From assembly GCF_029714305.1 (NCBI RefSeq), contig NZ_CP121647.1, positions 1,012,501-1,076,500 of the forward strand: a DNA stretch of 64,000 nucleotides, read 5' to 3'. How positions within the stretch are numbered: position 1 is the first letter of the stretch; the number at the start of each line of letters is the position of its first letter. The notes below the pieces were generated by a model. That model did not search any database. It was not told the DNA's origin and saw nothing but the letters and a program-made list of their open reading frames with translations. Both the position numbers and the translations under genes were made by a program. This document shows, one piece after another, positions 25,183-34,454 of this stretch. This DNA is from Bradyrhizobium sp. CB3481. GTDB lineage: Bacteria > Pseudomonadota > Alphaproteobacteria > Rhizobiales > Xanthobacteraceae.

Positions 25183-26360
25183 GCTGACAGTCCGGCGGTG
25201 CGATCCGTGGCCGCCCGCCTGCCGGCATAGGCCAGACCATAGGTTGTCGCCGCGCATCGCTCCCACGAAAGCGCGCGGGCATGCGCGGCGGCGCCCGCGC
25301 CAAGGATGGCGCGCAAGCCGCGATCCAAAGCCAGTTCGGTGATTGCTTCCGAAATACTCTCCGCCGACGGCGGCACCAGAATGCCGGTCTCGTCGGCGAG
25401 CACGGCATCCGGTACACCGCCGACCTCGCTCGCGACGCTCGGCAATGCAGCGGCTCCGGCCTCGAGATAGACGAGCCCGAATCCCTCGACGCGGCCGGTC
25501 GTATCGGGCAGTCCCGTCAGGCAGAAGAAATCCGAAGCCGTATAGAGATCGCGAATCTCTTCGTTGGTTTGCGCCCCCAGAAAACGGATGTCGCAGGCCA
25601 TCTGGGCGGCAGAGGATCGCAGTTCGGCGACGTAGTCGGCTTCGCCGTCGGGACCGATCACCAGCCAGGTGATGCGACTGCGCACATTGTCCGGAAGTTT
25701 CGAAAGGGCGGCGAGCGTCAGATGATGGCCTTTGCGACGCGTGATCCGCGCCACGGTGATCATCACCACACGATCCTCGGGCAGACGATGACCCAAGCGA
25801 ACCTCGCGGCGTTTCCTTTTCCCCCCGAACCAAAACTCCGATACGCCGAGATTGATCGCGTTGATCCGGCCCGGGCTGACAGCGAACCGTTCGCGGAACA
25901 GCGCCTCGGTAAACCGGCTGTTGGCGACGACTTCCGTCCGCGGCCCGAACACGCCGGCGCCGCGGATCGCCAAACGTTTCAGCGGCGTCTGCGTTTCGTT
26001 GATCTCGGTGCCATGCACCGTCATCAGGACACGCGCCGGCGTCCGCCATCTCGATAGCGCGAGGGGAACGAAGAATGGCCAGTCGGCGGCGTGGACCACA
26101 TCGTAATTGCGCCCGCGCACGCTGCGGCGGGCCAGCAGGATCTTGCGCGGAAGGTCGCGCATGGAATGGAGGCCGCCGGGAAACCGGATGACCTCGAAGG
26201 GCAGGGACCTGTCGGACGCTTCGGTCTGCCGGGCGTAGTCGGGCGCCATCACAGTGACCTCCGCGCCGAGCCGGCTCGCGGCCGCGGCAATTTCGCGGGC
26301 ATAAGTCCCTATACCTCCCATCGCGGGAGCGAACTCGCTGGTCAACAGCAGGATGTTCAA
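25179..26360 (-). CDS. Glycosyltransferase family 4 (exopolysaccharide)
   Basis: A 393-residue retaining GT-B enzyme. The N-terminal acceptor domain starts NILLLTSEFAPAMGGIGTY. The C-terminal donor domain has VARITRRKGHH and the ExxGxxxxE region VEGFGLVYLEAGAAALPSVA. It transfers a sugar, unknown in identity, to the growing lipid-linked repeat unit on the cytoplasmic face. The start is TTG 26360, whose GAGGG ribosome site overlaps the stop of the previous gene ten bases away. A member of a four-gene coupled run 28439 to 24769. Confidence 0.87.
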   Translation of the reverse strand: MNILLLTSEFAPAMGGIGTYAREIAAAASRLGAEVTVMAPDYARQTEASDRSLPFEVIRFPGGLHSMRDLPRKILLARRSVRGRNYDVVHAADWPFFVPLALSRWRTPARVLMTVHGTEINETQTPLKRLAIRGAGVFGPRTEVVANSRFTEALFRERFAVSPGRINAINLGVSEFWFGGKRKRREVRLGHRLPEDRVVMITVARITRRKGHHLTLAALSKLPDNVRSRITWLVIGPDGEADYVAELRSSAAQMACDIRFLGAQTNEEIRDLYTASDFFCLTGLPDTTGRVEGFGLVYLEAGAAALPSVASEVGGVPDAVLADETGILVPPSAESISEAITELALDRGLRAILGAGAAAHARALSWERCAATTYGLAYAGRRAATDRTAGLSA

Positions 26361-26370
26361 GCCGGCGCCC

Positions 26371-27648
26371 TCAATAGGTCGGCGCCGCGGCGGCAAGGCC
26401 GCGCGCATCCTGAATCTCCTGATGGTAGCGATAGACCCGCGCAAGCTGCGTGCCCGGGGTGAAGTCCCTGATTGTCTCGGCAACGCGCACCGGATTCATC
26501 GTGCCCATCTCGATGCCGTCCCTGACGTCGATGAACCGCTGCACCAGCGCCTCCACCATCTCGTCGCGGCTGCCGTCGCGCGCCACCAGATAGCCGCTGA
26601 CACCGGGGCGGATGACGGGTTCAAGCTGCGGCAGATGCATGGCCACAACAGGCCGTCCGACCGCCAGCGTCTCGAGCACGCAGCGCGGCATGCCTTCGAA
26701 CTCGGACGTCAGGATGCCGGCATGTGCGCTCGCCAGCGTCTCCGCCATGCCCGCGGCATCCTTGAAGCCGTGGCGCACGGTGATGTCCTCGATCGCTGCA
26801 AACTCCTCGAACCGAAGCGGATCGCTGGTGCCGATGTAGTGAAACCGCACCTCGCCGTTCAATCGTTGCCGCAGCCGATCAATGGTGCGGAACATCAGTG
26901 GCGGGTCCTTGAACTCGTCGAGCCTGCCCGCGAACACGATCTGGAACGGTGAAGACTGGAGCGGCCAAACTTGAGGCTTGAAGATGTCGGTGTTGACCCA
27001 GGTCCACAGCGTATCGATCTTGTCCCTGCGGCGCGGATAGGTTTGCTGCAGGCGTTCGGTGATGAATGGATTGACGCAAAGGAATTTCTCGCTCATCGCC
27101 ACCGCAAAGCGCTCGCCGGTGTTGTGGACGAATGCGTATTTCCGTAGCAGCGAGTCCATCTGCAGTTTCGGCGCGCCCTCACCGTGCAGCATCTGCACGA
27201 AGGGCAGCCCCAGGATCGCCGGCAGCCATGAGAACTCGACGCGCCGCAGATCGACGGAACAGCGCCGGGCGCGGATCAATTTTGCGATCGTGCCGAAATG
27301 GCGAAGCAGCGCCATGAAGAACTGTCCGGTCAGCGACGAGCGGATGGTGCGTGCCGCTTCGCGCGCCTGCTGGTCCGAATAGTGGAGGATTGGCAGGAAA
27401 TCGAAGCCGCGGCCGCGGAATGTCAACCGGTGAAGCTGCCCGAGCTCCAGCTCGCCCGTCGAGTCGACGCCGATAAAGAGAATATCGGTGTCAACAGGAT
27501 GGAAGGTGATGAAGTCGCGAATGTAGGTTTCGAGACCGCCGACCTTCTCGCCACGCGGATCAAAGGGATGGATCAGGCAGATCTGATAGCGCGGCTTGAT
27601 CCGGTTGGCGTTTCGCGCCCGCAGCGCGAGGGTCAAGGTTGATGTCAT
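26371..27648 (-). CDS. Glycosyltransferase family 4 (exopolysaccharide)
   Basis: A 425-residue GT4 enzyme. The N-terminal half has YQICLIHPFDPRGEKVGGLE with the glycine-rich acceptor loop. The C-terminal half has VFAGRLDEFKDP and the donor motif SEFEGMPRCVLETLAVGRP. The start ATG 27648 overlaps the stop of the WecG-family gene by four bases, giving coupled translation. A longer open frame upstream overlaps that gene and is not used. The donor sugar cannot be read from sequence; GDP-mannose is available from ManC. Confidence 0.88.
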   Translation of the reverse strand: MTSTLTLALRARNANRIKPRYQICLIHPFDPRGEKVGGLETYIRDFITFHPVDTDILFIGVDSTGELELGQLHRLTFRGRGFDFLPILHYSDQQAREAARTIRSSLTGQFFMALLRHFGTIAKLIRARRCSVDLRRVEFSWLPAILGLPFVQMLHGEGAPKLQMDSLLRKYAFVHNTGERFAVAMSEKFLCVNPFITERLQQTYPRRRDKIDTLWTWVNTDIFKPQVWPLQSSPFQIVFAGRLDEFKDPPLMFRTIDRLRQRLNGEVRFHYIGTSDPLRFEEFAAIEDITVRHGFKDAAGMAETLASAHAGILTSEFEGMPRCVLETLAVGRPVVAMHLPQLEPVIRPGVSGYLVARDGSRDEMVEALVQRFIDVRDGIEMGTMNPVRVAETIRDFTPGTQLARVYRYHQEIQDARGLAAAAPTY

Positions 27649-28439
27649 GTCGCTTTCCTCATGCGTGCCTGGACGATTTGCGGAATGGTTCGTGCAACGA
27701 GACGCGGAACGGCCGTCATGCACTTGACGTAGCGGGGGCCGAGCCGGCGCGGTTCGCGCAGCATGCGCCATGCCCACTCCAGCCCTGTCTTGCGCGCCAT
27801 CGACGGGGCGCGGCTCTGCGTGCCCGCGATGAAATCGAGCGCGGCGCCGATGCACAGCATGCCGGTTCCATTCAGTTCGTCGAGGCACCGTGCCGCGAAC
27901 AGCTCCTGCCGCGGTGCGCCGAGCGCGACGAAACAGAGTCTGGCACCCGAGTCGCGAATGCACTCGATCGCGGTGTCGGCTTCGCTGGAATAGGGGTCAA
28001 ATCCAGGTCCAGGCGCAAAGCGTCCTGCAATTTGCAATCCCTTGAATCGTTCCGACAAACGATGCGCCGTCACTTGCAGCGTGCGATCGTTCGAGCCCAA
28101 CAGAAAAACGGAGAGTCCCTTCTTTCGCGCTTCCGCGCAGACCGGTTCGACCAGATCGGCGCCGGTCGTTCGCTCGATTCGCGTGCCCATAAGTCTGCTC
28201 AGCACAACGATTGGGAACCCGTCCGCTGTGACAAATCGGGCACGACGATAAGCGGCGCGAAAATTGGCGTGTTGCTGAAATTGAACGACGTGATCGAGAT
28301 TGAGCGTGCAGACGCTGAAGTTGTCGCCATGTTGCGCGGCTGACACGATCGACGAGACCGCTTCCGGAAGCGAGGGAACATTGATGGCGATGCCATCGAC
28401 AGTGAGGCTTGGCTGCAACTGCGGCGGCGGTTCCGACAC
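27645..28439 (-). CDS. WecG/TagA/CpsF-family (GT26) glycosyltransferase
   Basis: A 264-residue enzyme of the family that includes WecG, TagA and the xanthan enzyme GumM. It typically adds a sugar to an undecaprenyl-pyrophosphate-linked primer. Conserved parts visible are TLNLDHVVQ, VTADGFPIV, GSNDRTLQ and FVALGAPRQELF. With ExoY priming, this enzyme is a good candidate for the early-sugar transfer. The start is decided by a near-perfect ribosome site, AAGGAGGTC, five bases before GTG 28439; an ATG at 28553 lacks one. It opens the coupled minus-strand run and is divergent from the GH10 gene. Confidence 0.9.
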   Translation of the reverse strand: MSEPPPQLQPSLTVDGIAINVPSLPEAVSSIVSAAQHGDNFSVCTLNLDHVVQFQQHANFRAAYRRARFVTADGFPIVVLSRLMGTRIERTTGADLVEPVCAEARKKGLSVFLLGSNDRTLQVTAHRLSERFKGLQIAGRFAPGPGFDPYSSEADTAIECIRDSGARLCFVALGAPRQELFAARCLDELNGTGMLCIGAALDFIAGTQSRAPSMARKTGLEWAWRMLREPRRLGPRYVKCMTAVPRLVARTIPQIVQARMRKAT

Positions 28440-28643
28440 GTCGACCTCCTTGCTGGTAATGTGAGCGCGAGACTGCGTTGCGCGGGACCAATCGATATGC
28501 CCGTTGCTTGCGACGGGAACTGCATCGTGAATTTCTCGACCGGCATTCGTCACGAAATCGAACTAATGCGACGCAACGATGGCGACGTCGCGTTGCGAAT
28601 GGCGAGACATAACGACGATGCGTTCACATCATGGAGATCAGCT

Positions 28644-29756
28644 ATGCAGGAGTGGTCGAGGCGAAATGCGCTCGCCGTCATCGCAGGCGCAAGCGTTGCG
28701 TCGTACGACAGCAAAGTGTTCGCGGCACAGCCAACGCAGAGCCCCGCCCAGAGTCTCGGCGCTATCGCAGCGAAGAATGGAATTGTGTTCGGCGCGGCGG
28801 CAGGTCCTGTCATCGACAAGGATCATGCCTATCGCGAGCTCTATCAGACGCAGACCCGCATCGTGACGACAGACATTGCAATGAAGATGGGAACCATCGC
28901 GCCGCAGCCCGGGCCGAAGCGCTTTGAGAGTGCGGATCGCCTGCTGCAATTTTGTGCAGCCAACAGGATTCCGATGCGCGGTCATTGCCTGATCTGGAAC
29001 GAATGGGTTCCGCAATGGATCAAGAGTCTGAGCGGCGCCGAGCGCGAGAGATTTTTCGACTCCTACGTCGAGGAAGTGGCGGCGCGCTATGTCGGCAAGC
29101 TGCATTCATGGGATGTCGTCAACGAACCGTTCTGGCCGGGGCACAAGGCGCCCGGCGGCTACCGACTTGGCCCATGGTACGACACGTTCGGCACCGGTTA
29201 TGTGCGTCGCGCCTTCGAGCGGGTGGCCTCGGTCGATCGCACGACAAAACTGGTTCTCAACGAAGCGCAGAGCGAGCGCGACGATGAGGTCGGCCTCGCC
29301 GTTCGCCGCGGCTTGCTGCAACTGGTCGACGAATTGAAGCAAGCCGGCGTGCCGCTGCATGCCGTCGGGCTGCAGAGCCACCTGCAGCCGCGCTATCCGC
29401 ATGACCCCGGACGCTTCGCCGAATTCCTGCATGCGCTCGCAGGACGCGGCGTCGATATCTACCTGACGGAATTCGATGTGCGCGACGATACGTTTCCCGA
29501 TGACATCGCGGCGCGCGATGCCATGATCGCGGAGACGGCCGAGAAATATCTGAACAACGCGCTGCGTGTTCCCGCGGTTAAGATGGTGATCGCCTGGGAA
29601 CTGGCTGACAACTACTCCTTCTATACCGATGCGGCGAAGAAGAAGGACCCGCTGGCGCAACGGCTGCCGCGGCCGCTGCCGTTCGATTCATCGATGCAGA
29701 AGAAGCCGCTGTGGTTCGCGATGGCGCGCGCATTCGAGAACAACAGGAAGTCATAG
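28644..29756 (+). CDS. GH10 endo-xylanase-family protein with Tat signal
   Basis: A 370-residue glycosidase. The N-terminus (EWSRRNALAVIAGASVAS) is a twin-arginine-type signal. The catalytic pair is intact: acid/base Glu161 in WDVVNEPF and nucleophile Glu276 in IYLTEFDV. QSHLQ (244-248) is conserved. However, residues that in typical GH10 enzymes hold the non-reducing sugar are changed: the E-N-x-x-K motif reads D77-I78-A-M-K81, and the His of GHTLVWH is Asn119. The substrate may therefore not be plain xylan. The start ATG 28644 has GGAG eight bases upstream. It is inserted between two minus-strand exopolysaccharide blocks. Confidence 0.9.
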   Translation: MQEWSRRNALAVIAGASVASYDSKVFAAQPTQSPAQSLGAIAAKNGIVFGAAAGPVIDKDHAYRELYQTQTRIVTTDIAMKMGTIAPQPGPKRFESADRLLQFCAANRIPMRGHCLIWNEWVPQWIKSLSGAERERFFDSYVEEVAARYVGKLHSWDVVNEPFWPGHKAPGGYRLGPWYDTFGTGYVRRAFERVASVDRTTKLVLNEAQSERDDEVGLAVRRGLLQLVDELKQAGVPLHAVGLQSHLQPRYPHDPGRFAEFLHALAGRGVDIYLTEFDVRDDTFPDDIAARDAMIAETAEKYLNNALRVPAVKMVIAWELADNYSFYTDAAKKKDPLAQRLPRPLPFDSSMQKKPLWFAMARAFENNRKS

Positions 29757-29779
29757 GCGCGAGATGGTGCCATGCGCGC

Positions 29780-31219
29780 TCACGCCCCCGAATGCTGGGG
29801 GCGGGGGCGGAGCATCCGCAGCAGTGTTGGCGCATAGAGCACGGCGAGCGCCGCAAAATAGGCGGCGGCGCCCGCCGCGACATGGACCGCCAGAACAGGA
29901 ATCGTCGCTGCCGTCGGAAACATCCGCAGCAGCGCCGACATTGCGATCGTCGCGAGCGCGATGCGGATGAGATGGCCGACCGGCAGGCGCAGGCCGAAGC
30001 GCGTGAACCCGATTGAAAAACTGACGCCGGCCGCGGCAAGCGCTGCCAGCACGGTGGCGCCGGCGACGCCGGGCAGCCCCCAGCGGGGCAGGAATAGCGC
30101 GCTCAACACCACGGTGGTTGTCGCGTCGATCGCCGCAACGGCCATCATCCAGCGCGTGCGGTTCTGCAGCAGGAAGACCTGGTCGCCGAAATGAGCGCGC
30201 AGATTGCGGATCGCGCCGGCAAGCGTTGAGAGCGGCAGGATGGCAAGCGTGACCGCCTGAAACGGCGCGGCGATCAGGAGGTGGACGATCTCCGTCCGCA
30301 GCATGACAATGCCGGCGAGGCTTGGCGCCAGGATGGCGACAAGCAGCGCGCTGTTATTGGCGAGCTGCCGCATGCCGGCCTGCTGGCCGCCATGCTCCAT
30401 GCTCTTGACCGCCAGTGGAAATGCCGCCGCCGTCACCAGCATGGCCGCAACCGCTGCGGCGCGCTGGCCGAGGCCGTAACCGACCGCGAACAGGCCGGCG
30501 GCGGCAACACCTGACAATTCGTTGACGATGAAGCGCGACGCATTGAGCCCGACCCAGCCGAGCGCGCCACCGACGATCAATGGAAGACCATAGCGCAGCG
30601 CGTGGACCACGATCTCCCGGTCGACCGGCCAAAGCCGGTAGCCGTAGCGGATCGTCGGAAGCACGATCAACACGGCGACGAATTGCGCCATGGCATAACC
30701 GGCGAGCGGCCATTCGGCTGACTGGCCGAATACCCAGATCAAGGCGAGACCGGCGATGAACCCGACGGATGGGCCAAAAATCTGCTGGATCGTGTAGACC
30801 GCGATCTGCTGCTGCGCGCGGGCGCGCTCGCCGATATAGAGGTTGAGCGAGCGGGTGATCACATAGGCAACAGTGGCAAGCAGAAGGCCGGTCCTGGCGC
30901 CCGGCGCGATGACCAGAAGCAGAATGCCGATGACGGCAGCGCTTTGCAGCATGACCGAGGCCAGCAACACCGCATTTTCGGTACGATAGAAGCGCGGCGC
31001 GTCGCTGGCCTCCTGATAGCGGCCGAGGAAACGCAGCGCATATTGCGACCACCAGGCCAGGAAGCCGATCTGCAGCAGTTCATGCGTCGCGGTGATCAGC
31101 GTGATGACGCCGAGCGTGTGTTCGTCGACGACATGCGTCCATACGATCATCGCCAGCAGCTGGAACAGCGGTCCGACGAACTGCGCGGGCAGATAGAGCA
31201 GGGTGTGTTTCAGGAGCAT
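29780..31219 (-). CDS. Wzx-type polysaccharide flippase
   Basis: A 479-residue polytopic membrane protein with about 12-14 hydrophobic helices throughout, starting LLYLPAQFVGPLFQLLAMIV. Layout and charge pattern match the Wzx/PST (MOP) family, which flips undecaprenyl-linked repeat units across the inner membrane. It ends 24 bases from the convergent GH10 gene and lies four bases after the acyltransferase gene on the same strand, the last gene of the eight-gene assembly block 40455 to 29780. Confidence 0.85.
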   Translation of the reverse strand: MLLKHTLLYLPAQFVGPLFQLLAMIVWTHVVDEHTLGVITLITATHELLQIGFLAWWSQYALRFLGRYQEASDAPRFYRTENAVLLASVMLQSAAVIGILLLVIAPGARTGLLLATVAYVITRSLNLYIGERARAQQQIAVYTIQQIFGPSVGFIAGLALIWVFGQSAEWPLAGYAMAQFVAVLIVLPTIRYGYRLWPVDREIVVHALRYGLPLIVGGALGWVGLNASRFIVNELSGVAAAGLFAVGYGLGQRAAAVAAMLVTAAAFPLAVKSMEHGGQQAGMRQLANNSALLVAILAPSLAGIVMLRTEIVHLLIAAPFQAVTLAILPLSTLAGAIRNLRAHFGDQVFLLQNRTRWMMAVAAIDATTTVVLSALFLPRWGLPGVAGATVLAALAAAGVSFSIGFTRFGLRLPVGHLIRIALATIAMSALLRMFPTAATIPVLAVHVAAGAAAYFAALAVLYAPTLLRMLRPRPQHSGA

Positions 31220-31223
31220 TTTT

Positions 31224-32279
31224 CTAAGCCCCCAGCATGCGGCAAAGCCGGGTAGAGGCTAGTTGCCGGACTGCGAGCAACGCGGCGCCGCTGCCAAGGA
31301 CGGTCAATCCGAGGGCCAGTACAAAATTGGCGGCGCCGCCAAGCTGGTGCAGCGAGGCGTGATCGCGCAGCGCCATGATGATGAAGATGTGCCAGAGATA
31401 GATGAAGTAGCTACCCGAGCCGATCCATCCGAGCAGCGGTGAACTCGGCCGGAACGCGAACAGCGTGATGCAAAACAGCGCCGCATAGCAAAAAAACGCG
31501 GTCGAATCGTAGGTCGCGGCATCGCCAAGACCAAAAATGCGGACGCTCGCATAGAGGATATAGGCTACCAGCATCGTGCCGGGGAGCGCGCGGCGGATGT
31601 TTTGATCGGTCAGGTCCGCGAACATCGCGGTCAGCGCGCCGAGCGCGGCGAATGCGAACCAGAACGGAATATCGCGCATGCGGACTTCGTCGAGCAGGTC
31701 GTCAGAGGCGCCGAGCCGCGACAGGGCGGGATCGAGATAGCTGCCGGCCAGCAGGCCGCCGCCGATCGCCAGAACCAGCAGCGCCGCGACACGTTTTCTT
31801 GAATCTGGCTGGTCAGTTCTACCTGCTGCAAAGACGAGCCAAAGACCCAGCGTGCAGCAGACATAAACGAAGACGTAATAATAGACGAAGACGTATCCGA
31901 GCGCGAAGCGGGCCAGTGTCGTGCTGAAGCGATGATCCATCGCCGGATTATGCAGCGCCATATAGACATAGGCTGCGGCGAAGGCGATCGCATAGGGGAT
32001 CAAGGCCGCCTTGAGACGTTTGGTGAGCGGCACACGGCCGGATAGGGCTGTCAGATATCCCGATACGAACAGGAACACGGGCACGCATGGCCGCAGCGCC
32101 GCGTCGAGCGATTTCATCCAGACAGCATCGAGCGGCTGCGGCAGCGAATGGATTCCGATCACCATCAGGATTGCGATGCCGCGCATCGTGTCGATCGCGC
32201 TGTCGCGGCTTCTAGCCCGCGCATGCGCGACGGCTATGGGCGGCGTGTCGGCTGAAAGGCGTTCGACGACCGTCATCAC
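31224..32279 (-). CDS. Acyltransferase family 3 membrane protein (1)
   Basis: A 351-residue membrane acyltransferase of the OafA/ExoZ/NodX type with about ten helices. The family start is SAIDTMRGIAILMVIGIHSL, with the active-site region around the His of GIHS and a conserved C-terminal GSGSYFIYLWHIFII. It should add an acetyl or succinyl group to the polysaccharide unit. Its ATG overlaps the stop of the upstream acyltransferase by four bases. Confidence 0.87.
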   Translation of the reverse strand: MMTVVERLSADTPPIAVAHARARSRDSAIDTMRGIAILMVIGIHSLPQPLDAVWMKSLDAALRPCVPVFLFVSGYLTALSGRVPLTKRLKAALIPYAIAFAAAYVYMALHNPAMDHRFSTTLARFALGYVFVYYYVFVYVCCTLGLWLVFAAGRTDQPDSRKRVAALLVLAIGGGLLAGSYLDPALSRLGASDDLLDEVRMRDIPFWFAFAALGALTAMFADLTDQNIRRALPGTMLVAYILYASVRIFGLGDAATYDSTAFFCYAALFCITLFAFRPSSPLLGWIGSGSYFIYLWHIFIIMALRDHASLHQLGGAANFVLALGLTVLGSGAALLAVRQLASTRLCRMLGA

Positions 32280-33370
32280 CGGCTCTCCTGCCGCGAGATT
32301 GCCGGCCTGATGGCGCGGCGATCGTAGGCCTCGGTCAGATATCGCCGCAGCGGCGTCTCGAAGGTGCGCAGCGAGATGACGCTTGCGGAGGCAAGGACAA
32401 TGATTGCAACCGGTGCCAGGATCAGGCGCTCATCCGGCGACAGGGAAAGCAGGCGAGAACCGAGGGTGATGACGACGGTCGCCACCGGAATATGCAGCAT
32501 GTAGCAGGAATAGGTCAGCGGCGACCAGCGGTCGAAACCGAGCTTCGACAGCACGGTTTTGCGGCCTGCGCAGTCCGCCTGCACGGCGAGCAGGGCGATG
32601 AGATAGATCACGAGCAGCGCGGTCATTGTCGGCAATAGTGAGCCGAACAGGATGAACCCTGGCAGCGCTACGGCCAGCGCGCCGGGAATGGCAGGCCAGC
32701 GCGCGATCTGGGTGCGGAACAGATAGCAGGCCATGCCGAGGCTGAACGCCGGCAGTGCCCGGAAGCCGCCGCCCTGATTGATCCAGTCGGCCCAGGGTGT
32801 CGTTCCCGCAGCCCATGCCCAAAGCGAGTTGGCGAGTGCGGTGATGATCACCAGCGCGACGATCGCCTCCTTGCGGCGCTGCGCGAGCAGCGCAAGCGCC
32901 GGAAACAGCAGATAGCAGAACATCTCCGCCGACAGCGACCAGCTCGGGAAGTTGAATGTCAGGCGCTCGCCGATGAAGGCGTGGAGCAGCAGCAGTTGCG
33001 CTGGCAGGTCGGAAAGCGGGTAGCGGGCGGGATTGTCGGTCCGCGCGGCGCCGAAGTGAAGCGCGCCTGCAAGCGCAACATAAAAGGCCAGCGTGGCGAG
33101 ATGCAGCGGATAGATGCGGGCAAGGCGTCGCCAGAGAAAACGGCCGATCGACGCGGCATCGTTGACGCGGTCGCAATACTGCCGGGCGATGACGAAGCCG
33201 GAGACGACAAAGAACAGATCGACGAACAGGTTGAAATGCCAGGTGCGCGCGACCATGAAGCGGCCGACCGGCATATCCTTGAAGTAATCGGAATAGTGAA
33301 GGATCACCACCGCGCCGGCGGCGATGATCCTCAAACCATCCTGGTGCCTGGTGCCATCGGTGTCATGCAA
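32276..33370 (-). CDS. Acyltransferase family 3 membrane protein (2)
   Basis: About 364 residues, a second OafA/ExoZ-type enzyme: QDGLRIIAAGAVVILHYSDY with the conserved His, VDLFFVVSGFVIARQY, and later TYSCYMLHIPVA. It differs strongly from its neighbour, so the polymer may carry two kinds or positions of acylation. The start is uncertain: TTG 33370 lies inside the end of the upstream glycosyltransferase with GGAG ten bases before it, while the frame is open to 33412. Confidence 0.85.
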   Translation of the reverse strand: MHDTDGTRHQDGLRIIAAGAVVILHYSDYFKDMPVGRFMVARTWHFNLFVDLFFVVSGFVIARQYCDRVNDAASIGRFLWRRLARIYPLHLATLAFYVALAGALHFGAARTDNPARYPLSDLPAQLLLLHAFIGERLTFNFPSWSLSAEMFCYLLFPALALLAQRRKEAIVALVIITALANSLWAWAAGTTPWADWINQGGGFRALPAFSLGMACYLFRTQIARWPAIPGALAVALPGFILFGSLLPTMTALLVIYLIALLAVQADCAGRKTVLSKLGFDRWSPLTYSCYMLHIPVATVVITLGSRLLSLSPDERLILAPVAIIVLASASVISLRTFETPLRRYLTEAYDRRAIRPAISRQESR

Positions 33371-34436
33371 GGCGGCGGTACTCCGGGCGCGCGCTTTCGC
33401 GCACCTGAGCAAGGCGGGCGATCAGGTCAATGACGTTCTCGCGGTCGCTGCGCGCCAGATCGTTCCAGCGCGTCAGGTTGCGCTCGGCCAGCGTCACATA
33501 GCGGGCGCGCCAGCTCTCGTCCGACAGCGCGGCAGCGATACGCGCCGCCGCAGAAGCGGAATCGGCGGTATCGATATGGATGCCGGATTCGCCGAGCACC
33601 TCGCGGAAGATGGCGGCATCGGGGGCGATGATCGGAAGGCCAGCATACTGAGCCTCAAGCAGTGGAAGCCCGAGGCCTTCGTCGTGGGAGGTGCAGATGA
33701 AGAGGTCGGCGCCATCGAGCAGCTGATTGACCCGGTCGGCCGGCTGGTAGCCGTGCAGTGTAACGCCCGGTTGCCCCTCGAGGGCTTGCCAATCGTCGCC
33801 CCAGCCCGGCCTTCCGACGATGTCGAGCGTCGCATCCGGAAACCCCCGCATGCGCAGCGCGGCGAGGATTTCTGCTGCCGCGGCAAAATTCTTGCGCGGC
33901 TCGACCGTGCCGAGCGCAATCAGGCGAAGTGGCTGGGGCCGCGCGTTCCGCGCGCTGCGGTGTCCGACATCGAGGCCGAAGACGTTGCGGACCGAAGGCC
34001 GATAAAGCGTCACCTCGGCGTCGGAGCGGCAATGCGCGGCCAGCTTGCGCCTTGTGTCGCCGGAATTGGCCAGAAAGCGGGGATAGTGGCGCAGTGCCAG
34101 CTTGAACGGTCCGGCCATGTACAGCCGCGCCCGCATGTTGAGCTCGGCGCGCCGCGTGATCAGAAAGTCGTCGTGGATATAGGGCAGCACCCGCGATGCA
34201 AACGGTCGCAGCAGCGGGCTGGGCGGAAAGCCAGGACATAGCAGGATGGAGGACGACGCGGCGAGCCGCATCGGCAGGCCGAGCGTCTGCGTCGTCAGCA
34301 TCTGGCGCAGCCCCTGCGCCCTCACCGGGACAACGTCGAGCGGCGCCAGCGCCGCGGCCGAAAACAGTTCGAGCGTGATGCGCTCGAGCCCGGTGACGTG
34401 ACGTCCAAGATGGGTGTTGTCGACATAGATGGTCAT
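33363..34436 (-). CDS. Glycosyltransferase family 4, mannosyltransferase-like
   Basis: A 357-residue GT4 enzyme. The donor domain shows LGTVEPRKNFAAAAEIL and HDEGLGLPLLEAQYAGLP, motifs common in GDP-mannose-using GT4 enzymes of the WbdA/MtfB type. ManC in the same locus supplies GDP-mannose, which fits but does not prove the donor. It lies 18 bases after the polymerase gene. Confidence 0.87.
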   Translation of the reverse strand: MTIYVDNTHLGRHVTGLERITLELFSAAALAPLDVVPVRAQGLRQMLTTQTLGLPMRLAASSSILLCPGFPPSPLLRPFASRVLPYIHDDFLITRRAELNMRARLYMAGPFKLALRHYPRFLANSGDTRRKLAAHCRSDAEVTLYRPSVRNVFGLDVGHRSARNARPQPLRLIALGTVEPRKNFAAAAEILAALRMRGFPDATLDIVGRPGWGDDWQALEGQPGVTLHGYQPADRVNQLLDGADLFICTSHDEGLGLPLLEAQYAGLPIIAPDAAIFREVLGESGIHIDTADSASAAARIAAALSDESWRARYVTLAERNLTRWNDLARSDRENVIDLIARLAQVRESARPEYRRLA

Positions 34437-34454
34437 GCGAAGGAAGATCCCGTG

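Noticed and set aside
27645..28439. Naming the GT26 enzyme WecG of enterobacterial common antigen synthesis.
   Set aside because: No other ECA genes are present; the context with ExoY fits a GumM-like role in exopolysaccharide assembly.
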